From Paulownia fortunei (lineage: Eukaryota > Streptophyta > Magnoliopsida > Lamiales > Paulowniaceae), in assembly GCA_019321725.1 (NCBI GenBank), contig CM033110.1, positions 15,493,278-15,557,277 of the forward strand: DNA of 64,000 bases, read 5' to 3'. Below the pieces are notes generated by a model, which was not told the DNA's origin, searched no databases, and saw only the letters and a list, made by a program, of their open reading frames with translations. A program made the position numbers and the translations under genes. Numbering within the stretch: position 1 is the first letter of the stretch; each line of letters opens with the position of its first letter. This document shows positions 21,716 through 35,163 of the stretch, one piece after another.

Positions 21716-24700
21716 TTTCATTTTATAGAAAATCCATCTCCCAACCTATTATGTATGAATGAGGATGGGTCCTTAGGCTTGAGTATTGGAGGGGTGGTGT
21801 TTCATAGTTGCTTATGTGGTAAAGAGGGGTTTTCTTTGTGATTTTCTTGGTGCTTTGATGGTTATATCCTTGTGAAGCTTTTGCTATTTTATCTGATGAT
21901 ATCTACATGCATGAATAAAGGGGTGATGGGGATGGGGTGGGTAACACCTTCTTTCATTGTAACTTGCCATTGAACATAAAACCCTTGATATATATATAGT
22001 AAGCACTTCTTAGCAACTTAGGATATTGGGTTTTAATCTGAAGTTATTTTTTCTTTTTCTTTTGTATAATATTGTAGGATTTGTAAACTCAAAGTGGAGT
22101 ATAAAAGTGAAGGTTTAAGGACTTAATATAAAGTCTAAGTCATAGTTTCAAGAACTCTAAAAAATTGCCTTAATTCACATGTTTACACCCAAGACAAACT
22201 TTAAGCTCTTTCTTGAATCTACTCAAACTGTTGTAATAATATGTGGATTTAATGAAATTAATATTTTCTAGTTAACAATTAGCCTAAACATCATGCTATG
22301 CACAGAATTTATAAGAAACATAATATTTTTGAAAAAATATCTTATAATACGTGATAAAATTGACCATGTATTGCATATAAACTAAGATTATCAATGAGAA
22401 TAACTAAATAAACTATATTTTAAGTAGTATAATGAAATAAAATTTTAAAAGGGTATCAATTAAGATATTATTTACTTCTAGAAGACCTTCCTTGATCACC
22501 TTCCTTGATCGACTTCAGTGATAACAAAGTGATAAAACTCCTAATGTAAATTGGCATGATAATACATGTTACTCGATATAGATTGTACTTATTATATATA
22601 TATATATAATAGCCTATTTTTATTATAATTCTCTTTCCTAAAGTTAAAAAATTCAAAAAATTATTAAAGAAATTTATAAAAATAGATGAGAATAAGAAAA
22701 TATTTTGGTCGATAATGAAAAATTTATGCACATTATTTGATTTAATTCAACTAAAAAATTGTTCAACTTAATATAACATGCACAAAATTGCTAAACCAAC
22801 TTTATATGATACATCACATAAAAACTATGGAGGAGAAAATTTAGTAGATTTGATGATTATTAGATCATTTACAGAGGGAATTTAATCTTGATTCTTTAGT
22901 TTTGTGGGAATTATGGGGTGCTTTAATTCTTTTTTTAGAGTAGCAATAATTATATTATTACATCAATATTTCAAATTATAATTCATTCAATTTATTTATC
23001 GATAATAAAAAAAATTACTTTGAATAGTGAACTAACAACTCTACTTAAATGAGATATATATATACACATATTTGATGGGATTTGAACTCAAAATTTCATA
23101 TTTCTAGAGTGTTGGACCTCAATCTTAAAAATATGAAATTAAGCTTTTGATTATTTTGAAATGTAAAAAGTGGGTGAGGGAGAAAATTTGGATGACAGAT
23201 AACAAAAAAGTATTGAAACTATGGTACATTTGAAATGAGCTTAATCCTCGTTAATTTTTTGTTTTATTCTAATATTATCTAACTAAAGATATTTCTTCAC
23301 TTGAAAAATTAATTCCAAAATTTAAAAGAGCACTTAATAATTGTATATATAATATATATACACATATATGCATGTAAATATGTTTATAAATATAAATAAT
23401 ATATCCTTTACCTTCCAGATTATGCATATTAATTTTTTTTTTAAATTTGATGAACCTTCATCTTCTCAGAATTACACAATATATTTCAAATATGATCTTA
23501 TGCAATGTGATAATCACTTTGAGATACATTTATATATAAATCATGGTATAGAGATTTAGTCATACAGGATAGTAGACTAAAACATAATATTGTGAAGAAT
23601 AGGAAAGAATAATCAGTTCTTAAAGTGGAAAAGTATCCTTGCCAACAAGAACAAAATTGATAACTCCAATGTTTTGACATAACAATTTGGGCATTTCAAA
23701 CATTTATTTTACTAATAAAATATTTTACATCGAAAGATTACACAATATATTAACAATTTTTTTTTTGAATTGTTATGTAGCTCATTTGGAGTATATTGTT
23801 TCGATTATGCTCATATGTAACAATTAATAACTATAGCAAATGTAAGTTTAGATATGATAAATTTTTATTCTCTACTTGTATGAATTGATTATCTTTTCGT
23901 GTCACTTGAAATAAATACCATCCCTAATAAAGTACAAGGATATATCAAATTTCTCCATTTATATCATACTCACCAACAAATTTTATATATAATATAGATT
24001 TCTAGTAAATTTAAAAATAAATTAGATAAATAGTGAAAAAGGTGGAGAAACATTATAAATAGAATTAAAGTGATACATTTTGACTAGGAACAAACATCAT
24101 CATTCACCCCCATATCCTTTGTGTTTACACAATATTACATAACTATTAACTTCTGATCTAATATATGTGATTCATGTTATTAATATATTATTGTTCTAAT
24201 AATGATAAAAGAAAGGCTTCGGCTCAAATTTTAAAATATTACAAAAATGTTAACTTTTGACTATCTAATATTTGTGATTCATGTTAAATTATAGTATTGT
24301 TCTAATAACAATAGAAGAAAATTTTTGATTTAATTTCAACAACAACAATAACAACAATAAGTATTTAAATATTATACTTGCATTTTCTAAAAAAATCTTT
24401 AATGTGATAGATAATGACCAACTTCAATTTTATGTTGCTTCTATATTAATTATATACCATAGAATCATGAATTTACAAATCTACACCCCATCACAAAATC
24501 TTAGAACCAAACTCGCAATCATATCTTTTTGAAAATATTAGCCGATCTTTAGGCAGAATTTGGTAATTTCGAAAAAAGAAGTTCAGATGACACAAATTAC
24601 TTTTGACAAGAAGGGAACGTGAACTAACTTAAGTAAATTGCTGCAATATTAAGAGTATGGTCGAAATCTCACATTCTAGATTCTAAATTATGATATGACA

Positions 24701-25690
24701 AAAATTCAAGAGTAATCGCTATTAATAGACCTTTTTACAAGAATAATGTGTATAAAAAAAATTCAAGTTGATATTAGAAAATCTCCATTCTAGATTATAA
24801 TGAAATAGAAATGCTATAAAATTTAAAATCTTCCCTTATGTGACATGATACTTGTTTATTTCTCAACTTATTGTTTTAGATAAAAATTAATTTGCTTGCC
24901 ATTTGTACTTGGATATTTTTCTTAAATAGTTTTATGAGATAAAGTATACTACTATTACAAATTATGGACCTATGGTAACCATTTATTGCTTGCCATTTGT
25001 ACCTTGATAATTTTAAATACTTTTATAATATATATACATATTAAATATTTTTATGGATTACTTAATCCAATATTGTCACCCTATCATTTTTTGGGCATAG
25101 AAAAAGTCCTTTTCAGGTAAAATATCAACAAATTGAAGTCTCTATTGTGGTGTAGTGTCTTTAAAGATGACTAAATTTTAGTTGGTAATGTGAAAATATG
25201 TGATGACTCTCATATGGTTTATGTTGTATTCTTTATTTTTCTTATATTTAAAATTACTACAATCTATAATTTTTATGTGGTTTATGTCGCAGTCGTATTT
25301 TATTATATTTTATGTAAAATTACTACAACTAGCATTGATTTTTTATTACTTTACAAGGAAAAAAAATCTTATACTTTATTTTTTTTTGGTATTATGAGCG
25401 CTTCTTGCTTATATGATCCATTTAAAAATCCTAAAACAACCAGCTTGTGTGTGAATATTATATAGAGAGATATATAAATATATATAAAAGCATAAATTAA
25501 TTTAAATAATAATAGATTCCTTCAAAATAAGTTAGGTTATCCGGACCTATAGTTTATAATTAAATTAATGTAGCCCAAGTTCTAGTATTAAAACGACTAT
25601 AAACAATAGTTTATAATTAAGTTCTTTATTGATTTATAATTTGTTGAAAAACTCAAGGCCAATATAAGAAAAAAAAAAACGCGATTTCTA
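21716..25690. other. Long AT-rich spacer; one local duplication
   Basis: No gene recognised. A diverged duplication of about 105 bp lies near 24130-24340 (both copies contain GTGATTCATGTTA and ATTGTTCTAATAA). Near 23080 a GGGATTTGAACTCAAAA phrase resembles the B-box end of tRNA-derived repeats, without other support. TA microsatellites occur near 22595, 23350 and 25470. Confidence 0.5.
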
Positions 25691-26740
25691 GAAGTCGCTG
25701 TTTAGGATTATAAAATAGGACAAAGAATTCTCAGCTGTCGCATGTCTGCCTCCCTCTCTCTCAATTATATATATATATATATATATATATACTCACATAC
25801 ACACTCATTCGTACACACAGAAGCAAATTGGAGTCCCGCTTGCCTTTGCATGTCAGCTTCCCTTTGATCCGTGTAATTTTTCTCTCTCTCTGTACCTTTC
25901 TTTTCAAGTTATCTTGTATTTTATGTACGTTACATATATATTTATCTGTTGTGGTATTGTTTCTCTTGGATTTTTCTTCATTGGCTCTGTTTTGTTAGGG
26001 GGTTTAAGTATTTAATTTTTTCAGTGGGTTTATTGGTGCGCTAATTATTTCTTTTTTAATTTGATCCGCTGCAGTTTACTTATTTACCCATTTATTTTTT
26101 ATGCAATATTTTGTTTTTACTATGTACATTGAGTAGTTGTGAGATATGGACGAATGCTGCTGGTTATTTGTCAGAAATCATTTTTTGAATGGCATTAAAT
26201 GATTTACTGTTGTGTTATTGCCCTAGTTGGTGAATTTCGATTCCAGTTACACTAAGTGAGAGAGCGAGCTTGAGCATCAATAAGAAATAGAAATGTCTGA
26301 TGTTTGAAAGCTTCGACGAAGAAGCAAGATTGTCCAGTTAATGTTTCTATACAACAAATAGTGTCATTTTTTAATAAATTATTATATGCCTAGTATTATT
26401 ATTTGTACTATGACGAGCCCTGGTACGAAATTGAGAATAGAAGTGATAGCACAATATGCAAGTTTTGACAATTGGTCAATAAGAATGACCTGGCCAATGT
26501 AATAGGGAGACTTTAACTCTCTAGTGGCTCAAACTGATTAAAGCAGATAGTGGTTTAACTTGGGTGTAATTTTTTTGATGCATTTAATAGCATCAGAAAA
26601 AAAGACGATATAGTTGCTATTTGAATTGATGGACTTACCCTTTAATCATTGTAATCCATTTTGAGATTGTGGCAATACTATGTATGCAATATGGTCAAAT
26701 TAAGTTGAAATTTCCGTTAAAGTGAAGAAAGTAGCTGGGT
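25691..26740 (+). other. Possible promoter and leader region
   Basis: CT-rich and TA-rich stretches (25750-25795, 25880-25895) with GTGTAATTTTTCTCTCTCTC resemble plant promoter/5' UTR DNA. It lies on the same strand as the exons at 35 kb and could be their distant start, which would need introns of several kb. Nothing in the sequence proves a link. Confidence 0.2.
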
Positions 26741-26753
26741 TGGCCGGGGCCCA

Positions 26754-26804
26754 GGGGGGGGGGGGGGTTGTTGTTGGGGTGGGGTTGTGGAGGGGGAGGG
26801 ATTC
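26754..26804 (+). other. G-rich tract with a run of 14 G
   Basis: A 14-G run (26754-26767) is followed by GGGG, GGGG, GGGGG and GGG groups. On this strand it can form several alternative G-quadruplexes. It is also a place where sequencing errors in run length are likely. Confidence 0.85.
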
Positions 26805-29440
26805 CAGGTAGTAATGAAAAGACAAGAAGAGAGCCCTATAAAGAGATACAACTTGGTTGGTTTAGACAATTGGTGTGTCAATGCTTCACTTGTGAAACCT
26901 GTATTCAAAAGTTGTTGAAGTTCTCATATTTAAAATAAAAGTAAAACCAGGATTACCTATTTTTTGCTAAAGGAGGGCAATAAATTTAAACCATCAAATC
27001 ATTATCTCAATTTCAAAAGTAGAAGAAACAGTTATTAGTGCGGAGTTAGTGAATTCTTGGGACATTATGATGAATGGTTACAATTTTGGTGGAGATGCAC
27101 ATATTAAAAGTTTTGACCAAAAATTCTTACCAAATGATAGTAGAAAGATGGATCAAGTGAATTAAGCACCTTAAATGATGTGGAAGCTACATACGGTTAA
27201 CTTATATTGGTTCTTATTATGTTAGTATGAGTTTCTTGTATAAGTTAATGGAACATATGGCATTACTTCATTTGAGAAAGTTGGGAAATATAGCAAATGT
27301 AAACAGTTGTAGATGAAGAATGCAACTTCTTATAATACTTGCATTCTATGTTTTCATTTACCATTACAAACTCTTGCAACAGAAGAGTTATTTGTCATTA
27401 CCTTCAAGCAATCATCTTTCTTCATCTGAGGACTAATGCAAATTAGAGTCAGCCTGGGTTTATTGAGAATGAAAAAAAAAAAATTTGATTGGGAAATGGA
27501 ACAACAGAGACTCTCTGTTTGTCACATCTCTATTTCTGACCTCCCAGTCTCTGGGGTTCCATTAGATATTATGTGCTGGGCTTTATTTAAGAGATATATT
27601 ACATGCATGCACAGTAGAGACAAAGTGATTGCGAAGATACAAGTGAAAATAGATGGGAAACTAAAGAAGCTATGAGATGGGGCCACCAGAACTACCCTAC
27701 TGCTCTTAAGTAACACTATAGCAGCACCATTTGCAGCTGCTTCTATATCATTTTGATGTGACCACATTGGCGATTGCCAATTATGGGGCTAGATAACCTT
27801 GCTTGAGGCAGTAACCCCAAATATTAATGGGAATCAGGAGAAAATGGGTGCAACCAAGTGTGGATAATGTAGGTGCATAATGTAGTTGTGTTTGAATGTT
27901 GTGGTGGTTGTTCTTTGAGGCTCTAGATGGTGAATAAATCTATGAACTGAAACTAGTGGGCTAAAATGAGGAAGAAAAATGAAAATACGAAGAAAGAGGG
28001 AAGAACGACATAATTTTCCGATAACTTAGATGGAAATAAACAGAGGGGTGAAGGTGAGAGGAAAAATAACAACAGAAAAGGAGATAATCAGGCCAAAATT
28101 TGTTAGCAATCATTTTTGTACAATAATAAAAGTTCAATTATGATCCTCAGCTCATTAAAATTTTACTGTAAATCCTCTTTGGTTTCTATACAATACAATA
28201 TATACATGCATATCTATATATGTGGGTATAAGTGTTGCTTATCTACTACCTTCAAATATACAGTATGCTTAAGTTGCCCATTTTTAAATTTGAAACGTCC
28301 TTTCGCATTGCGACTTTGTAAATTTTGGGGAAAGTGGCAGCCTGCCATTTTCCTTCTTCCTCCTTAATGACCACTGCTGATAGCCCCTGCTCTAATATCA
28401 ATGCCTGCTCACCCTCAAATTCCACACTTCCTTTCTCAGTTCTACTCATAAGTCGTAACTAGGAGAGCTCAGGCTGCTCTTTCGTCTCAATCTGAATCGC
28501 CTGAAGAGCAATTCTTTCTTGAACCTGAGCTATGGTTGATGGCTTGAGTCATTATCTTCATTTCCCACGCATGTGAATCTCATTATTGGGGTCTGACAGT
28601 ACAATAACCAAAGACATTGTTCATTTTTCTCTCATCTCTTTAATGGACAAATGGAAGTGTTGTTAAAACCACCAAGCGAAAGTTCCCAACCACTAGAATT
28701 GGGGTTTAATTTGTATAGTTAACCTAATTAGCACATATGGGCTTGGATCTAGACATCAAATCTTAAGAAAGAACTTTCAACTTTACAAGGTGGGTACAAT
28801 TATTTTATTAGGAATGTGATGTTGCTAGATCATATAAATGGTGAATCAGTTTTGTCTTGTATGTCTGTCACTTTCTTTGCTCGTACACCTCCAAAGAATA
28901 TAAGGAGGCAGAGCGTCACCTCAACAAACTAGTGACCGAAGCAGATTCCTTAAGAAAGGTGATTCAACCTCAGCGGATGCAACGGGAACTGGTTGGGTAT
29001 ATTCTATATAGAATAGAAGGCACCGCACCAGGGGACATTTGTTAGGGAAATTGGATTGTCTTCATAGGTCACAGAGCCAATTTGATATAAGAGCCAAAAT
29101 AAATGGAAAAGAACACCATTGCAGTCTCTTCTTTTTTGGTCTGTTTCTTTCTTTCTTTTTTTTCTTATGGTTTGTCACTATCAATCAAATACTCAAAGAG
29201 ATTTGACCATGATCTCGATTTTCTGGAAATTAATTTTCCATCCGAGGACTTCATGTACAGATTCCAGCCTTCCTCTGATCCCTTTTTATTTTTCTTCATT
29301 TCTCTTTTGCTTTCACAAGATCTTGAATTAGTGCTTAAAAAAGTACAGAAGGATTACACAATCTCCCTTGTAGCATATGAGCTGATAAAGATATTTTAAG
29401 TCCAAAAAAGAACTGGCAACTTGCTAACCTTCTCTACCTT
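26805..29440. other. Unassigned region
   Basis: GC content is slightly higher than in the AT spacers, and short frames occur on both strands (for example 27436-27675 on plus, 28252-28449 on minus, 28857-29045 on plus). None shows a domain I recognise. The segment 28900-28965 (KEYKEAERHLNKLVTEADSL) looks coding-like and ends in AAG followed by GTGATT, a possible donor, but no partner exon was found. Confidence 0.4.
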
Positions 29441-29444
29441 TATG

Positions 29445-29683
29445 TAATATGTATGTACATACATAAGCATGTATATTAATATCCTTTCAATGAAAAATAT
29501 ATTGAATTTTCAAGTATAATATGGTAATATGTATGTACATACATAAGAATGTATATTAATCTCCTTTCAATGAAAATATATTGAATTTTCAAGTATAATA
29601 TGGTAATATGTATGTACATACATAAGCATGTATATTAATCTCCTTTCAATGAAAAATATCTTGAATTTTCAAGTATAATATGG
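29445..29683. repeat. Three tandem copies of an 80-bp unit
   Basis: Units begin TAATATGTATGTACATACAT at 29445, 29525 and 29604 and end TTCAAGTATAATATGG. They differ at only a few positions, so the amplification is fairly recent. Each unit has the palindrome TATGTACATA. Confidence 0.93.
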
Positions 29684-29997
29684 TCTTAAAAATTTGTAAA
29701 TAAGCTTCCCTTGATAAGGGACTAAAAGCAGATGGCAACTCTGTCTTAGGCTGCGTGCCCCATGTTACAAATTCAGTTCAAAATAAATATTTTTGTGGAT
29801 ATTACTCAATATATTGGGAATGCAATTTACTAAATTTAAGTTTTGTGATACTGAAAATATATAGACATTAAGACATCAGGCTTTATGTTTGGCTGTAGAA
29901 AACTGTAAACTCTGGGATGTTGGGAGCATGCTAATTGTCTATCTTTGATCTTTTCAAAAGTTTCTGCCTGTATTTCAAAAAGTCAAGTTAATAATTT

Positions 29998-30070
29998 AAA
30001 ATTTATTAGCTTTTCATAGTTTCATTTGAATATAAAATTTATTAGCTTTTCATAGTTTCATTTGAGTATA
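29998..30070. repeat. 36-bp tandem duplication
   Basis: AAAATTTATTAGCTTTTCAT and following bases are repeated at 29998 and 30034 with one difference near the end. Confidence 0.9.
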
Positions 30071-30264
30071 AAAAAAATTGACATGATTCCTTGAATTTAG
30101 GAACTTCATTTTATTGAGAGAAAATAATCAAACCACATATCTGATCTGATAAATTGAGGCCTAAAAGTTTTCTCATCTACCAAAATCTCTCGTGTTGGTG
30201 TTTCTATTTCTTCATTAGAAATCTCATAATGTTTTTAGAGGAAGAGTGAAGGTTTTGTAAAATA

Positions 30265-30504
30265 CTCCCGATGTCCAAACTTATAGCTCCTATTTCCTTT
30301 TTTGGCACGTCCCAAAATAAGTTTTAATTTCGTAAAATGGAAATCTTTTTTCCTTAAAATACCCTCCCTTAAAGTACACCACTAATTTTGAACCACGGCT
30401 TTTAAAGGCAAAATTGAAAAGACTTAAAACTTTCATTTTTTCAACTCTCATCAAAACTCACATCAAGTCAATTGGATACTTAATTTTGGTATTGATCGAG
30501 GGAA
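30265..30504. mobile_element. Stowaway-type (mariner) MITE, diverged
   Basis: The left end CTCCCGATGTCCAAACTTAT follows TA, and the right end GATCGAGGGAA precedes TA. These are worn relatives of the CTCCCTCCGTCCC terminus common to plant Stowaway/mariner elements. The length of about 240 bp and the TA flanks agree. The right terminus is less well conserved. Confidence 0.6.
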
Positions 30505-30519
30505 TAATAGAAGTTCATG

Positions 30520-32660
30520 TTCGAAAATTAACTTAATAGGTGGTGATGGACTTATTCTCTATAAATGACTTTCCATTGTCTTCAATTATTAATTCATATA
30601 TGCTGCAGCAGAAATTCTTTGTAGTTATCTAGCGAGCAGCTTTATTAGATCTTTGAGCATATGATAAGATATATAGTTCTTTGGCCTATGATTATTTTAT
30701 TTATTTGTTATCTTTGCACTACATCTATTAGAAAGTCTATTGCTTAACTTCTTAGTTATACTAAACCCTTGATTCTCATGCATCATGATTTACAATTTAG
30801 TAATTGCACTCTACAGTGGTTCATCATGTGTAATAATGAGTATTGGACTTTACTTCCCCCTCGGACGGTAAACACACTGATCAATTTTGGGAACATCATT
30901 GTTGGCTTGGATGTTCTATCTGGGCAATTGCTTTGTTTGTCTTTATGCTGTGTTAATTATTGTCATATTCCTCTGTGAAAGGATGAAGTTAGTATAGAGG
31001 TTAGAGTTTTTTGGCACATAATATGGACATGGTAACCTGATGTGGAAGAAGTTTTGGGTTGAGGGCTATGCATTTGTAGATGCCATCATGAAACTTCCGT
31101 CTGTGCATAGTGTAACTCCACTGTATTAGTGTGAAACACTAATTAATTATTCTGTGAATATTGTTCTGTGGGAATCACATTTGGAGCTAGCAGCCTCCTT
31201 CAGTCCCTTCTCTGTCTACTGTGTGGTTATTTTGCCTAAATTTAATATGCATAACTGTTTCAATAACTTAATTCTAGAGATGGCACATCATTACCTTTTT
31301 AAATCTTATAGCCACAAGCCCACACACATCTGGCCTGATTGGACTTGTAGACTATCCTATTATTGTTCATATACATAATTTTGGCTTTGAGTGGTAAAAT
31401 TCTGCTCGCTACTTGGAGGCTAAACTTGAAAGATGTTAGAATAAGTTATAGTTATGGACACCTAATATTGCTGCTAAGCTCATGGTTAGTGTACCAAAGA
31501 AGGTTTATTTTTCGCTTTGAGATAGTGAGCATTTCTATTCCATTGAGTTCATATGTTATCTGATAATGTGCATATATGTGTGCGTTTCACATTCACATGG
31601 CCATTAAAGAAGAAAATCACACTCGTGGAAAACATATTGATCTTATCTTATGTTTATCTAGGAATACACATGCAGATGTTGATGTAATTCATAAAGCTGA
31701 TATTGATAAAAAAACTACTTTTACATATGATGTTATGTATTTATTTTGATATTTATAACATATTTTGTCTAACTGTTTGCTATTTGGTTTCTCTGTCCCG
31801 TGTGTCATATCTTTTATCTGCTTCTATTCTCTAACTCACATAATCTGAGTTGTGTTGGAAAAGCTAAAGAGGCTGATAACTGGGTTTAGTTCTTGGCTCA
31901 TTAAACAGGTATTTTAGCAAGGTCTCTCATGAGGTTTCAACTTTGTCTTAGACATGGCAATATCATGTTCAATAACTCTGTTGTTGACAGAACTTTAAAA
32001 TATTTTTTATTTGCTGATGTCCAATCTGCATACCATTTCGTACTTTGAGTTTCTTTTATTTAGTAGTAATTTGTGCTTTTAAGTTGTATCGATATATCCA
32101 CCATTTTTATGCCTTAGTTTAGGCATTTGTTTGGAAGATCCCTGGAGATGAATGCTGCATTTCTGTCGCCTGCACAATTAATGTGTTTTAAGTGCATAAT
32201 GCCCCAATGTAGGTTCTATATATATATATATATGGAGCATTAGTTCATGAAAATTTCATTTTTGCCTTTATCATAATAATAAGGAATTGTAGGATCTCTA
32301 CCTTTACCAAGTTTACTAAATTCTGTGCTACCTCTTTTTTTCATGATTTAGGATCTGAATTTTTTGAAACTGTAGCCTACTTGTGCAAATGTCTGTTATC
32401 TGACATTTAATTCATGGTGCCCGTCTCCTTTCTTGTTGAATTCTTCATACGGATCTCCAAGGGTCCTCATAAACTAAATATTCTCTTGTGGTCTTTGGTA
32501 CTTGTCAGGATTAGCACTAAGAATTTCTTGAAAGTGTACTGACTTCATGAGCCCTTGTTTTCTGAAATTTTTACTTTTGTTTGGCGATGTGACACATATT
32601 CACATCCCTCCTCGTAGGTAAATCTTCTGTCTTATGTCTTTGGTGAGGTTTTTTTTATCA
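30520..32660. other. Intron-like or intergenic DNA, no recognised feature
   Basis: T-rich sequence of intron-like composition, with TA repeats near 32215. No exon with recognisable coding content found. Confidence 0.45.
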
Positions 32661-32674
32661 GATTTTCGGGGTTT

Positions 32675-33140
32675 GGTGTCACGGCCTGGGCCCACAGGGT
32701 GAGGGTCTCGAAGCGAGATTCTGGCACAATGGGTTCCGCTAACAACTAATTTGCACTCATCATCACTTTACTTAAATGACTAACTTAAGGTGTCCATTGT
32801 ACCAACTTATAAATCATTCTAATTTTCCTTCCACAACCAATGTGCGATATCACAATCACCCCTATTAGACACGCGACGTACTCATCGCGTTCCTTCCATA
32901 CTCCAGAACCTCCCCCAGTACACAACTGGCTAGACCTAGTACCCCTGAGGTTGGCCCTAATACCATTTTGTCATGCCTAGGGCCCACAGGGTGAGGGACT
33001 AATGGGCTACGGTAGAAATTACTTTGCACTCGTTCTCACTTTGTAGAAATGATTAACCCAAGTTGCTATAGGAGTCCATTATACCAACCTATAAACCATT
33101 CCAATTTCCTTCCCATAATCAATAAGGGATATCACATTTG
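32675..33140. repeat. Dispersed repeat in two tandem, diverged copies
   Basis: A unit beginning TGTCACGGCCTGGGCCCACA (32677) is followed by a second unit beginning TGTCATGCCTAGGGCCCACA (32971). Both contain GCCCACAGGGTGAGGG, a TGCACTC phrase, GTCCATT(G/A)TACCAAC, and GATATCACA near the end. The first has an additional segment (CACCCCTATTAGACACGCGA ... GATACCATTTTGTC-like) typical of a family seen widely in plant genomes next to genes. It is GC-richer than its surroundings. Confidence 0.75.
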
Positions 33141-35160
33141 GCATCTGTTAAAGATGTAAGATTTGTTGGAGATTTGCTATGGTGGGCTATTATTAGATCT
33201 AACAGTAAGAAGAATAGTTGAATTTCTCTTTGCAATTTTAGTCAACTATTTATTAGCAGGATAGGGTGGTTGCCCTTGCTTTTAGAGTGCTAATAATTCA
33301 CCCTTCAGGTTCTTGTTCTGGTCATGACTGTAGTTTCTTTTAGTCGACTATTGTAAATGGGAAACAGTCCTCTTCTCTTTTATCTCTTCCTTCTACCGTT
33401 AAAATTCTTTTTCCGACATAAGCTCTCTACATTTTTAATCAATTTAAACTACTTATTCTTTCTAATTTGCCATAGTTTTCGTTATTCAATCAGGGAAGTT
33501 TCTTATGTCTGCAAATGCAGAATAGCATTCTGCCATACTGGCATTTGTCAAAAAAAGACTTTTTCTGAAACAACTGTCCTTTGGTATGTTAAAACACATC
33601 TCACAGAACTCCTTTGAAACATATGAGGGAAACTTCAAATGTCTGTTGGTGTTCCTGTGGTCTGGTTCAATTTTTTGGTTGAAAGCACTGGCCTGTGGTA
33701 ATATATATGCCTATGGCTATGATACATCAGTATAGATATGGCTACATGGATATGACAAGATTCAGACACAGGATGTGGAAATTCTTAAACATTTAAAACA
33801 CATTGACTTGCACACATGGCTATGTTCTCTATATACATATTTACGACATACACATATAAATAGATAGAGAAAGGAAGACATACATAAAATATGTTATTGT
33901 GTAAGTTTGTGTATATATTCTAACACATACATATATTTAGGAAATGTAAGCATATTAAAATATCCATATCAAAAACATGAAAAGTTAATGGTGGACGATA
34001 CCTGCGTTGGGCGTTAATTTTCCAGAATTTTTTTTTGTTGTTTTTTGGAAGAGAAGAGAAGATTCTGAGAGAATTAGTAAAAATGGGTGAAGGAAGAATG
34101 AAAGTGTAGGAATAAGAGTCCAAAATTCAAAATATTTAGATTATTAACCTTTTATTATTTTCTTTTACTTTTTCAAAAAGTACTCCGTCTTGTCCAAAAC
34201 GTGTCACACATGCTTATTTTCTTTTGTCCAAATAGTTTCTGAATTCTTCTTTCTCTTTGAATTTTCAGACACTCTAATTTTGTGTCCAAAACCTGTCCCA
34301 TCCTGGTCGGAGCTGTCCCCCAAATGCAAGAAATATTTTTGCTACTGGCCTTGCTTTATGATTGTACACGAGTCATAAATAATGCTCTAATTTTTGCTTG
34401 TGCAAATGAAACTGCATATTTATCTTTTGGTGCTTGATACAAATTTATAGTTTTAGTACAAACGGGTTTCCTAGACATTCAGTTTTTTGCATTTTCCGAT
34501 TTGATGGTGTAGTTGCTTTCCATGTGCTAATTATGAGATGTATCAACTGTCTAATTCAGTGCAAGGGGTGCATGTTCATATCCAGTGCCTTTTCTCTTAT
34601 AACTAAATGCTGAGTTTTTTCATGAAATTATAAGCTCGCCTTCACTTCATTTGATACTAAATCTAAACGAGTAAAAGTTCACGTTTGAATGATTTTGAAA
34701 AGCAACAATATTAATCACTAATGTTATACTGGACTTCAGCCTTACTGATCAGAAATTTAAATTGTTATCCCTTGAAACAAGCTTGAGTTAAAAATTAGGT
34801 TCGAACAGGACATTGTTACTAATTTTGAAAGGGAATAATTCAGGAAAAATAAATAATGGGAGAGTTGGAGTATTCTCAACAACAAATTGTATCCTTTCAA
34901 ACTTTTGATCTTGAAAGTCAGTTATTTTTTGCTTGTTTTCTTTAATCTGGTCATCCTGGTCAGACTTATATGTCAAGCTATATGGAATCTCTTTTATTGG
35001 TTTTAGCCCTTTCAATGTTATAAAGGATATGAACCAATGGTTACTTCATAGAACTTTTCTAAATGAGGATCATCAGTGCAATGAGGATAAATAGAAATAT
35101 GTCAAAATTTAAAAGGATTGAATTGAATTTGCTTTCAAATTCATAGATGTTTCATTTTCT
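33141..35160. other. Intron-like DNA
   Basis: T-rich with no clear exon. TACTCCGTCTTGTCCAAAAC at 34181 resembles one terminus of a Stowaway/mariner MITE, but I did not find the matching end. Confidence 0.4.
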
Positions 35161-35163
35161 CAG

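Noticed and set aside
21480..21720. Possible microRNA precursor
   Set aside because: I compared by eye with the common conserved plant microRNAs and found no match, nor a clear long hairpin.
23060..23140. tRNA gene suggested by GGGATTTGAACTCAAAA
   Set aside because: Only a B-box-like phrase on one side; no cloverleaf partners.
29103..29399. Open frame with hydrophobic start near 29.1 kb
   Set aside because: Phe/Ser-rich reading of a T-rich stretch; no family, no splice context, and another frame is equally open.
32675..33140. Cassandra-type TRIM with a 5S rRNA segment
   Set aside because: No 5S rRNA-like promoter sequence is present in either copy.
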